Part shown: positions 18,675 to 27,696 of the stretch, piece by piece
Layout of the letters: each line of letters opens with the position of its first letter
How positions within the stretch are numbered: position 1 is the stretch's first letter
DNA from: Alloactinosynnema sp. L-07
GTDB lineage: Bacteria > Actinomycetota > Actinomycetes > Mycobacteriales > Pseudonocardiaceae
Direction of reading: 5' to 3'
DNA length: 64,000 nt
Assembly (NCBI RefSeq): GCF_900070365.1
Contig: NZ_LN850107.1
Coordinates: 4,588,001-4,652,000, forward strand
The notes under the pieces: generated by a model
The model's database searches: none
What the model saw: the letters and a program-made list of their open reading frames with translations, nothing else
What the model was told of the DNA's origin: nothing
Made by a program: the position numbers and the translations under genes

Positions 18675-19562
18675 ATGAAGGGAATCGTCCTCGCCGGGGG
18701 CAGCGGCACGCGCCTGTTTCCACTGACCGTGGCGACGTCCAAGCAACTGCTCGCCATCTACAACAAGCCGCTGGTCTACTACCCGATCTCCACGCTGATG
18801 CTGTCCGGGATCCGCGACATCCTGATCATCTCGACACCGACGGCCGTCCCGGTCATGCGCACCCTGCTCGGCGACGGGTCCAGGCTCGGCCTGAACCTGT
18901 CCTACGCGGTTCAGGACGAGCCACGCGGCATCGCCGAGGCGTTCCTGATCGGCGCCGACCACATCGGCGGCGACAGCTCAGCGCTTGTCCTGGGCGACAA
19001 CGTATTCCACGGCGCGGGATTCCCGGATCTGCTGCGCGGCTCCCGAGCGTCGCTCGACGGCTGCACGCTGTTCGGCTATCCCGTGTCCGACCCGGAGCGG
19101 TTCGGAATCGGAGAGGTCGACGCCACGGGGAAACTGGTCTCGCTGGAGGAGAAACCCACACGGCCGCGATCGAACAAGGCGATCACCGGGCTCTACTTCT
19201 ACGACAACCAGGTCGTCGACATCGCGCGGGAGATCGCCCCGTCGCCGCGTGGCGAACTGGAGATCACCGATGTGAACCTGGAGTACCTGAATCAGGGGCG
19301 AGTGCGGCTCGTTGAGCTGAGCCGGGGCTACAAGTGGTTCGACTGCGGTACCCATGACTCGCTGTTGGCGGCCAGTCAGCATGTTCGGTTCGTCGAGAAG
19401 TACCAGGGTGAGCGGGTGGCGTGCCTGGAGGAGATCGCGTTCCGGATGGGATTCATCGACGCTGAGGCCTGCTACCGACTGGGGCTGGAGTTGCGACAGT
19501 CGGACTATGGGCGGCACCTGACGGAGATCGCGCTGGATCTGGCGGTGCCGCCGGCGGCGTAA
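18675..19562 (+). CDS. rmlA: Glucose-1-phosphate thymidylyltransferase
   Basis: 295 residues; start ATG at 18675 with a weak ribosome site. The nucleotidyltransferase motif is GGSGTRLFPLT near the N-terminus, with EKPTRPRSNKAITGLYFYDN and the sugar-binding segment GYKWFDCGTHDSLL, all typical of RmlA. It forms dTDP-glucose from dTTP and glucose-1-phosphate, the first step to dTDP-deoxysugars. No RmlB-type 4,6-dehydratase or glycosyltransferase gene is in the window, so the rest of the pathway must be elsewhere. It follows the DHA2 pump by 32 bases. Confidence 0.92.
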   Translation: MKGIVLAGGSGTRLFPLTVATSKQLLAIYNKPLVYYPISTLMLSGIRDILIISTPTAVPVMRTLLGDGSRLGLNLSYAVQDEPRGIAEAFLIGADHIGGDSSALVLGDNVFHGAGFPDLLRGSRASLDGCTLFGYPVSDPERFGIGEVDATGKLVSLEEKPTRPRSNKAITGLYFYDNQVVDIAREIAPSPRGELEITDVNLEYLNQGRVRLVELSRGYKWFDCGTHDSLLAASQHVRFVEKYQGERVACLEEIAFRMGFIDAEACYRLGLELRQSDYGRHLTEIALDLAVPPAA

Positions 19563-19626
19563 CCTGGTCCGGGCTTGTTCGCGCGGCCGAGTGGCGAGTG
19601 TCCACTTGGGGGGCGAGGCTTGGGTC

Positions 19627-20187
19627 ATGCGCAAGTTCAAACTTCAAGTCCAGGTGACCGCTGACGGGTTCATGGGTGGGCCCAACAGCGAGATGGACTG
19701 GACTACTTATCCGTGGACGGACGACATCACGGCCTATGTGGACGCGCTCGACGCGCCGGTCGACTGCATCGTGTTGGGACGGAAGTTGGCTGAGGGGTTC
19801 ATTCCGGCTTGGGCGGCTGGGCCTGAGGGGGAGTCTCAGGCAGGCATCGACAAGATGAACAGCACGCCCAAGGTCGTGATCTCGAATTCTTTGACGGAGT
19901 CGCCTTGGGATAACGCTGTTGTCGCTGGGGGTGATCTTGCCGAGACTGTTCGGCGGCTGAAGTCTCAGGCTGGTGGGGACATGATCGCGTACGGCGGGGG
20001 GACGCTGGTGGCGTCTTTGATCGCTGAGGGATTGCTCGACGAACTGCATCTGTTCGTGAATCCGGTGGCGATCGGCGCCGGATTGCCCGTGTTCCCCAAC
20101 CTCGGCAGCCACCAGCGACTCCGCTTGATCGCCGCCACCCCATTCGACTGCGGCATCACCGCGTTGCACTATCAGCAGGTGCGTTGA
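19627..20187 (+). CDS. Dihydrofolate reductase-like (RibD C-terminal fold) protein
   Basis: 186 residues from ATG 19627. It begins MRKFKLQVQVTADGFMGGPN and has the family segments VLGRKLAEGFIP, SNSLTESPWDNAVV, MIAYGGGTLVASLIAEGLLDE and LFVNPVAIGAGLPVF. These proteins share the fold of dihydrofolate reductase and of the RibD reductase domain; the substrate is usually unknown. The second half uses more T-ending codons than its neighbours. It lies 64 bases after rmlA and is followed by a long palindrome. Confidence 0.85.
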   Translation: MRKFKLQVQVTADGFMGGPNSEMDWTTYPWTDDITAYVDALDAPVDCIVLGRKLAEGFIPAWAAGPEGESQAGIDKMNSTPKVVISNSLTESPWDNAVVAGGDLAETVRRLKSQAGGDMIAYGGGTLVASLIAEGLLDELHLFVNPVAIGAGLPVFPNLGSHQRLRLIAATPFDCGITALHYQQVR

Positions 20188-20216
20188 GGTTCCCTGCGCG
20201 TCGGTGCTGGCCGCAC

Positions 20217-20368
20217 CATCGGGTGAAACTGGGCGATCACGCTTTGCCTGGGGCCCCTACGACGGCCCTGTGGGGAAAAAGCGGTGGCGGATAAGGCACC
20301 CCACACGCCAGGCAGCTTAGGGCCGTCGTCCCCCCAGACAAAGCGTGATCGCCCAGTTTCACCCGATG
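20217..20368. repeat. Palindromic intergenic element, 152 bp
   Basis: A 30-bp arm (20217-20246, starting CATCGGGTGAAACTGGGCGA) is the exact reverse complement of 20339-20368. Pairing continues inward imperfectly (CTGGGG and ACGACGGCCCT against AGGGCCGTCGT and CCCCAG), and then TGTGGGG with CCCCACA around the core. It lies between convergent genes (DHFR-like and methyltransferase). It is not a sequence copy of the other palindromes in the window. Confidence 0.8.
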
Positions 20369-20401
20369 CTGCTCTGTGGGTTGGGTGCGGCTTTGGTGGG
20401 T

Positions 20402-20434
20402 GTCCGGTGTGCTGATTCTTTCAGCACACCGGAC
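20402..20434. terminator. Terminator of the tandem methyltransferase gene
   Basis: GTCCGGTGTGCTGA (20402-20415) pairs perfectly with 20421-20434 across a 5-base loop, 10 bases beyond the stop of the minus-strand methyltransferase gene. It can act in both directions. Confidence 0.8.
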
Positions 20435-20443
20435 CTTCTCCGG

Positions 20444-23011
20444 TTAGCGGCGGTAGTAGTGGCCTGTTGTCCAGGCGATGTTGAGGCCGAAGGCTGTTCC
20501 GGCTGGGCCTGCCATCAGTTCTGGCAGCACCTGTTCTGTGACGATGTGCCGGATCAGGGCGCTGCGCAGGTCAGGGTCAGTCACCTCAGAGAGGTATTCG
20601 CCCTGGTTGGCGGGTACCAGGGCGGTCATCAGGCTTTCCTCGGTAAGCAGTTCATCGGTTCGGCGGTGGGTTTGGCCGATGAAATGAGGGGCCAGGGCTG
20701 TCTCGACCGACGACACCGTGCGGGGGCTGGGCAGGATGCGGCGGTTGGCGCGACGTTGGCCATTGGCTCGGGATTCGGGGCTCACCGAGGCGATCGCTTC
20801 CTGAACCACCTGGGGAAGTGCGGCTGGGTCGTCACTGTCCAGGGCGGCCAACCAGTGCCTGCGCAGGAGGCGGTTTGGGTCATGGAACAGGAGTGAGTGT
20901 TCGGTGGCGGGCGCCAGGTCTGGTGCGCTGAAGGCCAGAAGTCCGCCCAGTCCCAATACCCCGGCGATGGACTCGGCGGCGTAGCGCATGGCGTTCGCGT
21001 TGAGTAGGTGGAAGACCATATTGGCGACCACGACGTCGACCTGTTCGCCGCCAGTCACGTCGCGCAGGGTTCTGAATTTGCCCTCCGGGTCGGTGAGCGC
21101 GTGGAATCTGGTGAAGGGCACGTCTTTCAGTAACTCGAAGCCCTGGGCGAACCACGGCGACGGGATGTCCACGACGTGCAATTCGAGGGTGGCGCCTCGA
21201 TCGGCCAGTCGTTCCTCGACGCGGTGTTGGACGAAGGCTCGAATCAGTTCCAGGGAGGCCAGACCGGTGCCCGCGCCGTAATCGAGCACTCGGACCGCCG
21301 TGCCGGGGCGGGCGAGGGTGATCCGGGCCTCGACGGCGCGGAGGGTGTCGTGGACGACCACGCCGGTGGCGCCCGCGCCCCAGCCTCGGGGGCGGGTGAG
21401 GTCACCGTCGACATATAGGAGCTCATGGAGAGCTACGCCGTCGGTGAGGTCGGGGTTCGGATCGGATTGCCAAGTGTCTTGGCGGGGCTTGGCGGTGAAC
21501 TTCGGGAGGGGCCGCACCTGGGTCAGGCGGTTGAGTGACACCGCGACGAAGGGGCGGGAGGTCGGGTATCGGCGTTCGAGGTGGGTGGTCGGCTCCAGGC
21601 CCGCCAGTCGGCAGGCACGCACGAACGACTGGTATTCGACCGGGTATTGATGGGACAGGCCGTGATAGGCGTCGAAGGCGACTGAGTGGAGGGCGCCGAG
21701 GTTGCGTCTGGTCACCTGGGGGGCCACGCAGTGCGCCTCCAGCACGACCATCCCGTGAGTGCCCACGTGCGGGGCCCAGCGGGCGAGGTGGGCGACCAGG
21801 TCGGCCTCGACCTCGACGGCGGTCAGCGGTGATCCGTCGGGGCCGATGTAGGCCCCGGTCGCCCAGCCGGACACCTCCGCGTACGGGCCGCCGCCGCGGT
21901 AGGTGCGGTCGTGGTCGGTGAACGAGCGGATGTGCAGGCCGTCGGACATGCGCAGGCCGTGCTCGGCCAACTGGTCGCGCAGCGCGTCGGGGTCGCCGAT
22001 CTCGCCGGTCAGCAGGATGGGGTCGCGCACCCCGGCCGCCGCCAGGACCTCGCGCGCGGAGGCCAGTGCCACCGGGCTGATGTCGACGCCGACATAGCGG
22101 ATCTCGTCGCCGAATATGGCGTGCAGGTGGGCCAGCCAGCTGCCGTCGCCGCAGCCCATGTCGGCGATGAACGCCGGTGGGGTGGGGGCGGTGAAGATGT
22201 CGCGGAACACCGGGTCGGCGTCGGCGAAGTAGCGCTGGTGGGCCGCGGCACTGGCCTGGACGTTGAGCCGCCGCTCGCAGTGCCACTCGTCCTCGCCGGG
22301 GGCGACGACGAGTTCGCCGCCGAAGAGCTGGGGCAGGCGGGACAGCAGCGGCAGGTAGGACCCGACCATGCCCAGGTGGTCGACGAAGGCCCGGCCCGCG
22401 TGTCCCAGCGGGGTCCACTGGTAGGCGCCGTCGAGCCAGCCCAGGAAGGTGAGGAACCGGGCGATCTCGCCGTCCGGGTGCTCCAGGGCGCCAGTCCCGC
22501 GCAGGGAGAGCAGTGCGGGCACGGCCAGCGCCCCGTCCAGGTGCGCGACAGCCGGGTCGGCGGGGTCGACGGCAGTCCGCCAGTCGAGGTGGGCGTCGAC
22601 CAGGGCGGCGAAGTCGGCCAGCGTGTCGGCGTCCCACGGCTCGGTCCAGAATTCCGGATCAGTGCTCTCGAAGCGGGCGAGGAAGGCTCCCGCGGCGACG
22701 TACTGGTCGCGGTGACGCCGCAGCGCGGCCCGGCCTGCCAGCGTCCACGTGCCCTGCGCGTCCTCGGTCAGCCAGCCCGCGGCTACGAGACACCGCCAGG
22801 CGACCCTCAGGTAGCCGTTGTCGTCGGCCCGCCGGGGCCGTTCCCTGGCGAGCAGGTCGAGGGCGTCCAGCGCCCGCACCGTGGCGGCCAGCATGACGCC
22901 GTCCTGGTACAGGAACGCCGTGCGCCGCAGGGACCCTCGGTCCACTGCGGCGCCTGCGGTCGGGGCGGTTCGTTGTTGGCCTGCTAAAGCACTGGTGGGT
23001 TTGGACCTCAT
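20444..23011 (-). CDS. Large protein with two SAM-dependent methyltransferase domains
   Basis: 855 residues; ATG 23011 with GGAGG upstream. The N-terminal 230 residues form a helical, winged-helix-like region. A first class I methyltransferase follows, with FIADMGCGDGSW (motif I) near 282 and VGVDISPVALASAREVL. The segment HIRSFTDHDR and the late VVLEAHC recall the metal-dependent MT1 domain of the AprA family of polyketide starter enzymes, from memory. A second methyltransferase starts near 570 with VRVLDYGAGTGLASLELI and VVVANMVFHLLNANAM. Two such domains in one chain is unusual outside PKS initiation modules. No PKS lies beside it. The gene stands alone with its own terminator. Substrate and activity of each domain are unknown. 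Confidence 0.7.
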   Translation of the reverse strand: MRSKPTSALAGQQRTAPTAGAAVDRGSLRRTAFLYQDGVMLAATVRALDALDLLARERPRRADDNGYLRVAWRCLVAAGWLTEDAQGTWTLAGRAALRRHRDQYVAAGAFLARFESTDPEFWTEPWDADTLADFAALVDAHLDWRTAVDPADPAVAHLDGALAVPALLSLRGTGALEHPDGEIARFLTFLGWLDGAYQWTPLGHAGRAFVDHLGMVGSYLPLLSRLPQLFGGELVVAPGEDEWHCERRLNVQASAAAHQRYFADADPVFRDIFTAPTPPAFIADMGCGDGSWLAHLHAIFGDEIRYVGVDISPVALASAREVLAAAGVRDPILLTGEIGDPDALRDQLAEHGLRMSDGLHIRSFTDHDRTYRGGGPYAEVSGWATGAYIGPDGSPLTAVEVEADLVAHLARWAPHVGTHGMVVLEAHCVAPQVTRRNLGALHSVAFDAYHGLSHQYPVEYQSFVRACRLAGLEPTTHLERRYPTSRPFVAVSLNRLTQVRPLPKFTAKPRQDTWQSDPNPDLTDGVALHELLYVDGDLTRPRGWGAGATGVVVHDTLRAVEARITLARPGTAVRVLDYGAGTGLASLELIRAFVQHRVEERLADRGATLELHVVDIPSPWFAQGFELLKDVPFTRFHALTDPEGKFRTLRDVTGGEQVDVVVANMVFHLLNANAMRYAAESIAGVLGLGGLLAFSAPDLAPATEHSLLFHDPNRLLRRHWLAALDSDDPAALPQVVQEAIASVSPESRANGQRRANRRILPSPRTVSSVETALAPHFIGQTHRRTDELLTEESLMTALVPANQGEYLSEVTDPDLRSALIRHIVTEQVLPELMAGPAGTAFGLNIAWTTGHYYRR

Positions 23012-23362
23012 CGCAACCTCCGGAAGCCGACCGTCGGGCGCGCACGGACTCGGCGCGGATCGCCGACGTCGGATGCGACCAATGGTGGGACTCCGCGCGG
23101 CGACAAGGCATCCTCATCACTGCCGTCCGCGAGTGTGGCGATACAGAGGACGCGAAGTCGGCCGAACGGCCTACCGCCCGCGCGCGATCAGCTCACCGAA
23201 AGTGCTTCCTCTGCCTCAGCGGCGAAACCCGACGTCGCTCCAAAGAGGACATCGCTGATGGTGACCAGAGCCCTTCCGTCGTCTTCGGACACTTCACCGG
23301 GACGACGAAGAGGCCGGGCCGCTTGCGACAGCGGGCCCGGCCTCTCTTTGGCGAGAATACGT
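23012..23362. other. Intergenic region between methyltransferase and DUF2306 genes
   Basis: 351 bases without a convincing gene. The left part must hold the promoter of the minus-strand methyltransferase gene; no clear -35/-10 pair was recognised. The right end has the terminator of the DUF2306 gene. Plus-strand frames here run on into DUF2306 antisense and have no domain. Confidence 0.5.
23309..23345 (-). terminator. Terminator of the DUF2306 gene
   Basis: AGAGGCCGGGCC (23309-23320) pairs perfectly with GGCCCGGCCTCT (23334-23345) across a 13-base loop, 18 bases past the stop of the minus-strand DUF2306 gene. Confidence 0.7.
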
Positions 23363-24049
23363 TCAGCGCACCGGCCGACCGACCGTGCGGTAGATCCACC
23401 ACTGCACCACCATCAGGTTGACCACCCAGCCGACCCAGCGGGCCGCCTCAAGGTAGTAGTTGGGATCGACCACGACCGGCAGCGACATGCCGACGGTGAT
23501 GATGATCGAACCCCAGAAGTTGTTCATCACCATCGCGAAGGCGTACAGCATGAACCGCCGGTGCTCGGCGTAGCGGCGCTGCCGGATGCGGATGTATCCC
23601 ATGGCCGTGAAGCCCATCCACAGCAGCGTCGCCATCGTGACGCCGATCTGGCCGACCGGCGGGGCGTAGGGCACGATCACCAGGGCGAGCACACCCGCGG
23701 TCAGCGCGGTGACCACATAAAGCCTGCCACCCCAACGGTGCACGGCCGGATGACGTCGGCGCAGCCACGGCCAGACTTGAAAGATCGCGGTCAGCAGCGC
23801 CACGGTGGCGAACCCGATGTGGGCGATCAGCGTCGGGTAGTACCCCTGGAAGCCCTCATGGGGCATCAGCGGCGCCGTCGCCTTGTCCAGGTACGGCAGC
23901 GCGGTGACCGCGATGTAGCTCACGGAGACCACGAACAGCGGCAGGATCCACGGCCGCTGCCAGAATCGGCGGGCCTTCGCGGGCGCGGCCCCCTTCCCGC
24001 GGGGTGGTGGAGCCGCGCTCAGCGGTGTTCTTTCCAGTTCCTGGGTCAC
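23363..24049 (-). CDS. DUF2306 family membrane protein
   Basis: 228 residues from the GTG at 24049, with AAGGA seven bases upstream; the frame from 24115 has no ribosome site. About seven hydrophobic helices. Family marks are PHEGFQGYYPTLIAHIG, HRWGGRLYVV and EHRRFMLYAFA, with conserved histidines that suggest a cytochrome-like or metal-binding membrane protein. The function of DUF2306 is unknown. It lies 269 bases downstream of the acyltransferase gene and is separated from it by a hairpin. Confidence 0.85.
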   Translation of the reverse strand: MTQELERTPLSAAPPPRGKGAAPAKARRFWQRPWILPLFVVSVSYIAVTALPYLDKATAPLMPHEGFQGYYPTLIAHIGFATVALLTAIFQVWPWLRRRHPAVHRWGGRLYVVTALTAGVLALVIVPYAPPVGQIGVTMATLLWMGFTAMGYIRIRQRRYAEHRRFMLYAFAMVMNNFWGSIIITVGMSLPVVVDPNYYLEAARWVGWVVNLMVVQWWIYRTVGRPVR

Positions 24050-24279
24050 GGTCTGTCCTTCATGTCGAGCGGGCCGTCGCGCCGCCGCGGGTCCCGCAAC
24101 CGGTTCCGGACGCACAGGGCCTGTGTAGACAGAGCCGCCGCGTCCACGCTGATGTCGGAGTCAGGTTCACACGGCGGAATGAGACGGGCATCTCTCTCGA
24201 TGCCGTACTCCCAAAGAAATCGCGGGCGGCCATGAAGCAATTGCGCTACAACGACTTCCAGCGGGCGCGGGTCAGCGGG

Positions 24280-24300
24280 CGGGGGCCACACAGGCCCCCG
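24280..24300 (-). terminator. Hairpin after the acyltransferase gene
   Basis: CGGGGGCC-ACACA-GGCCCCCG is a perfect 8-bp stem with a 5-base loop, 18 bases past the stop of the minus-strand acyltransferase gene. Confidence 0.6.
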
Positions 24301-24318
24301 CCACGGACTGCCGCTCGG

Positions 24319-25545
24319 TCATCGGCTCCCGCCGGGAGGCTCAGCTCCCGCGGTGACCGAGGCCAGGTCCGCCGACTCCTGCCGCGGCGGACCCGCCTGT
24401 GCCGGGATCGCCACCCTGGCCCGCGGCTGCGCGCCGAAGCGGCGCATCAGCGGCTGCTCGACGCACACCATCAGCAGCCACGACAGCGCACAGGCGACCA
24501 CGAACAGCAGCGCCACCATGGCGAACCCGAACGCGGTGCCGCCCGGCACACCGGTGCCGAGGAAGTGGGCGCCGTAGATGAGCACCTGCAGGTGCACCAA
24601 GTAGAACGCGTAGGACATGTTGCCCAGGTAGACCATCGGGCCGCTGGAGAGGAAGCTCGGCCGGGTGCGGTTGAGATCGGCGTTGGCGCCCGCGACGATC
24701 AGCAGGGCCAGCGGAGCCGCCATGACCGCGACCATCCGGAACGACGCCGGGAACTGCGGGCCCACAGCGTATGCGGCCACACAGATCGCCGCCGCGCCGC
24801 CGAAACTCACCGGAACGCGGCGGCCGGTCATCACGATCCGGGCCAGCAGGATGCCAACGATGAACTCCAGCATGCGCACGGGCGGGAACTGGAAGAGCAC
24901 CCAGAACTGCTCCATGCCCAGTTCCAGGAACGGGATCACGTTCGTGCGCGGAAGCTGGTTCACCACCAGCGGCACGGCCACCGTGATCACCGCGAGCATG
25001 CCGATCGTCCACGCCCACAGCCGCTCCGGGCGGATCTTGCGGATCAGGGTCACCAGAACCGGGAAGCACAGGTAGAACAGCAACTCGGCCGACAGCGACC
25101 ACGACGGCGCGTTGAAGGCGATGCGGACGTCGAGCTGCGGGAACCACGCCTGCACCAGGAAGATGTTGGCCAGCGCGAACTTGGTGTTGAACGCCTGCCC
25201 CAGCACGGACACCATGAGGATCGCGGTCACGATGAACATGACGAGGTGGTTGGGGAACACGCGTGCCATGCGCCTGCGCCAGAACGTCTTGGCCTTGTCC
25301 GTCGGGCGGGACACCCAGGTCAGCACGAAACCGCTGAGCATGAAGAAGAAGCTCATGCCCGCCCAACCGCCCATGGTGACCAGACCCAGGTACTTGCTGG
25401 TCACCTCGGTGGAGGTGAACAACACGTAACCGGTGGCGTGGAACAGGAAAATGGCCACCGCTACGAGAAAGCGCATGCTCGTCAGCGAGGGTAATAAGGT
25501 CGGTCGAGTGACGGCGGAACCGTCCCCTGTGGTCGTTGACGTCAT
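24319..25545 (-). CDS. Acyltransferase 3 (OafA/MdmB-type) membrane protein
   Basis: 408 residues from the ATG at 25545, with GGAAGG upstream. About ten hydrophobic helices. Family marks are SLTSMRFLVAVAIFLFHATG with the catalytic His, GGWAGMSFFFMLSGFVLTW, RRRMARVFPNHL and NAPSWSLSAELLFY. These enzymes move acyl groups onto sugars, lipopolysaccharide or macrolides (MdmB, for example). Upstream sugar-nucleotide genes would fit O-acylation of a sugar or a secondary metabolite, but the substrate is not shown. Confidence 0.88.
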   Translation of the reverse strand: MTSTTTGDGSAVTRPTLLPSLTSMRFLVAVAIFLFHATGYVLFTSTEVTSKYLGLVTMGGWAGMSFFFMLSGFVLTWVSRPTDKAKTFWRRRMARVFPNHLVMFIVTAILMVSVLGQAFNTKFALANIFLVQAWFPQLDVRIAFNAPSWSLSAELLFYLCFPVLVTLIRKIRPERLWAWTIGMLAVITVAVPLVVNQLPRTNVIPFLELGMEQFWVLFQFPPVRMLEFIVGILLARIVMTGRRVPVSFGGAAAICVAAYAVGPQFPASFRMVAVMAAPLALLIVAGANADLNRTRPSFLSSGPMVYLGNMSYAFYLVHLQVLIYGAHFLGTGVPGGTAFGFAMVALLFVVACALSWLLMVCVEQPLMRRFGAQPRARVAIPAQAGPPRQESADLASVTAGAEPPGGSR

Positions 25546-25678
25546 GGCACACCTTCCCGAGCAGCACGGCGGCAAGGGGCCCGGCTGGAAACACGTCGTC
25601 AGTCCGGGCCCGAGGTACGGATGTGAATGTGTCACCCCGCGGACCTGACGCGCGCCTCCTAAACTGCGCCGCGCACAA

Positions 25679-25714
25679 GTGCGCCCCCGTCCAAGAAGCA
25701 GGACGGGGGCGCAC
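25679..25714 (-). terminator. Terminator of the first BBE oxidase gene
   Basis: GTGCGCCCCCGTCC (25679-25692) pairs perfectly with GGACGGGGGCGCAC (25701-25714) across an 8-base loop, 14 bases past the stop of the minus-strand oxidase gene. Confidence 0.8.
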
Positions 25715-25728
25715 CAGGGTCGAGGGTG

Positions 25729-27117
25729 TCAGTCGGTGGCGGGCGGGATGTTGTTGTTCACCCGGAACACGTTGGTCGGGTCGTAGGTGCGCTTGACCGC
25801 ACGCAGCCGCGCCCAGGTCTGCTCCGGGTACGCCTCGTGGATGCGGGCCTCGCTGTCGTCGGCCAGGAAGTTGACGTACACGCCCGGCACGCCCTTCTGC
25901 AGCGCGACGGTGAGGTCCTGGACCCACGCGGTGTGCACCGCGGCATCGTCGGGGTTGCTGTACATGGCGGCCAGGTTGACCATGATGTTGCGATCGCGAT
26001 GGGCGAACGCGGTCGCGTCGTCGGCGACCTTGGTCATCGCGCCGCCGAGCACGCGGATCTGGACCGCGGCCATGTCCGCCGTCGAGGACGTGATCCGGTC
26101 GAGCATCAGCGCGGCGTCGTCGAGGTCGACGTCGTCGACGAAGAGGTTGCGGGAGGCGGCGACCGGGTGGTAGCCCTCCTCCTCGGGCGGGTAGACGCCC
26201 GGGTACGGCATGGCCTGCATCATGTCGGCGACCGGGCCCAGCGCGCGGAACGGCGCGAGCGCCTCCTCGGCCTCCTCGCCCTCACCCGCGAAGACCAGCA
26301 TCGCCATGATGATCGGCTTGCCGTGCATTTCCTCCGGCACGAACGGGATCGGCGGCGACGGGATGATGTTGACGATGCTCGACAGCTCCTCCGGGGCCTT
26401 CCGCGCCTGCTCGACGAAGCCCGCGATGGCCTCGGCGGTGCCCGGCAGGACCAGCAGGCCGCCGGTGACCGTGGTCAGCTCGTGCATCCGGAACTTCATC
26501 CGGGTGACGACACCGAAGTTGCCGCCACCGCCGCGGATCGCCCAGAACAGGTCGGGCTCGTTGTCGGCGTCGACCTTGCGCAGCTGGCCGTCGGCGGTGA
26601 CGATCTCGGCGGCCAGCAGGTCGTCGATGGTGAGGCCGTGCTTGCGGACCAGGTAGCCGATGCCGCCGCCGACGGTGATGCCACCGAGGCCGACGCTGCC
26701 GGTGTCGCCGAAGCCGGTGACGAGGCCGTGCTCGGCCGCGGCGTTGGTGTACTCGCCCGCGGTCAGGCCCGCCTCGACCCATGCGGTGCGCGCCTCGGTG
26801 TCGATCTGGAGGTCGCGCAGCGACGACATGTCCAGGACGATGCCGCCCTCGACGAGGCAGAAGATGCTGTGCCCGCCGCCCTTGATCGCCAGCGGCACCT
26901 CGCTCGCCCTGGCCAGCGTGACGACGCTCGCCACGTCGGCGGCGTCGGCGGGCTGGACGATGACGGCGGGGCGCTGGTCCACGTCGCCCAGGTACACCAC
27001 CCGCGCCTCGTCGTAACCGGCGTCGCCGGGCACGAGTACCTGGCCCTTGACGGTGGCGCGCAGCTGCGCGACCGGCACGGTGCCCCGCTCGATGCTTGCG
27101 TTGGTCTTGTCCACCAT
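25729..27117 (-). CDS. Berberine-bridge-type FAD-linked oxidase 1
   Basis: 462 residues from the ATG at 27117, with GAGGAGA upstream. The PP-loop FAD domain has IKGGGHS, and His83 is the expected 8-alpha-N-histidyl FAD attachment site. At the place where bicovalent BBE enzymes carry the cysteine, the sequence reads GDTGSVGLGGITVGGGIG, so this one should be mono-covalent. The C-terminus ends with the BBE box VKRTYDPTNVFRVNNNIPP. Such enzymes oxidise alcohols, lactols, sugars or phenols with O2. There is no signal peptide. It has its own terminator, and a fragment of another BBE gene lies just upstream. Confidence 0.9.
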   Translation of the reverse strand: MVDKTNASIERGTVPVAQLRATVKGQVLVPGDAGYDEARVVYLGDVDQRPAVIVQPADAADVASVVTLARASEVPLAIKGGGHSIFCLVEGGIVLDMSSLRDLQIDTEARTAWVEAGLTAGEYTNAAAEHGLVTGFGDTGSVGLGGITVGGGIGYLVRKHGLTIDDLLAAEIVTADGQLRKVDADNEPDLFWAIRGGGGNFGVVTRMKFRMHELTTVTGGLLVLPGTAEAIAGFVEQARKAPEELSSIVNIIPSPPIPFVPEEMHGKPIIMAMLVFAGEGEEAEEALAPFRALGPVADMMQAMPYPGVYPPEEEGYHPVAASRNLFVDDVDLDDAALMLDRITSSTADMAAVQIRVLGGAMTKVADDATAFAHRDRNIMVNLAAMYSNPDDAAVHTAWVQDLTVALQKGVPGVYVNFLADDSEARIHEAYPEQTWARLRAVKRTYDPTNVFRVNNNIPPATD

Positions 27118-27263
27118 TGGAGGTCTCCTCATGTCCTGCGACTTCGATTTCGGCGGGGCTCGATCGGCCCCGTACCTCTACGACGCCCGGGCCACCGACG
27201 AATCGACAGCCGCGGCGAAAAATCTTCTGCTGATACCCGCCCGCGACTCGGACGAGGGGCGAT

Positions 27264-27385
27264 CCGGCCGTCGCGACCCGACAGCGACCCGTGTCCACCA
27301 CCCGCGAACTGGCCGCCGTAGGCGACCTTGGCGCACTCTCCGCCGGGCAGTGTCACGCCCCATCCTTTGAACGGCACCCGACACG
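27264..27385 (-). pseudogene. Relic of a berberine-bridge-type oxidase
   Basis: A minus-strand frame reads CRVPFKGWGVTLPGGECAK and continues VAYGGQFAGGGHGSLSGRDG. It aligns with YRVLYKGWGVTIPAGEGAEV and the following FGGHVTGGGYGPLSRRFG of the BBE oxidase at 46.3-47.8 kb. Only about 40 residues are recognisable, and nothing before or after them fits the family. The relic keeps a cysteine (GGEC) where bicovalent BBE enzymes bind FAD, whereas both intact BBE proteins of the window lack it, so it is not simply a copy of either. Confidence 0.65.
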
Positions 27386-27696
27386 TCCCGGGCACGGTGA
27401 TTGGCACGAGCGGGCCCCAGTCTGTACCGATGCACCACGGGGTGTCTTCTCTCAACGTGCTATCTGGCTCAACGGCGGCGGGCCCGAAAGGCGTAGGCGT
27501 CCAGCGGCAGGGGTCGCGTCGAGGTGAGGATGAACCCCCCACCCCGAATTCCCCACCGTTCCACTTGAAACTACCAGGATCAACATCGACGCCGGGGGCT
27601 TTGAGGACACTTCGTCGGCGCTCTGACGATCATCGGCTCGACAGGGAAATGACTCAGATCGTTCACTCGATAGAGGACCGACCGTGAGACTCTTTT

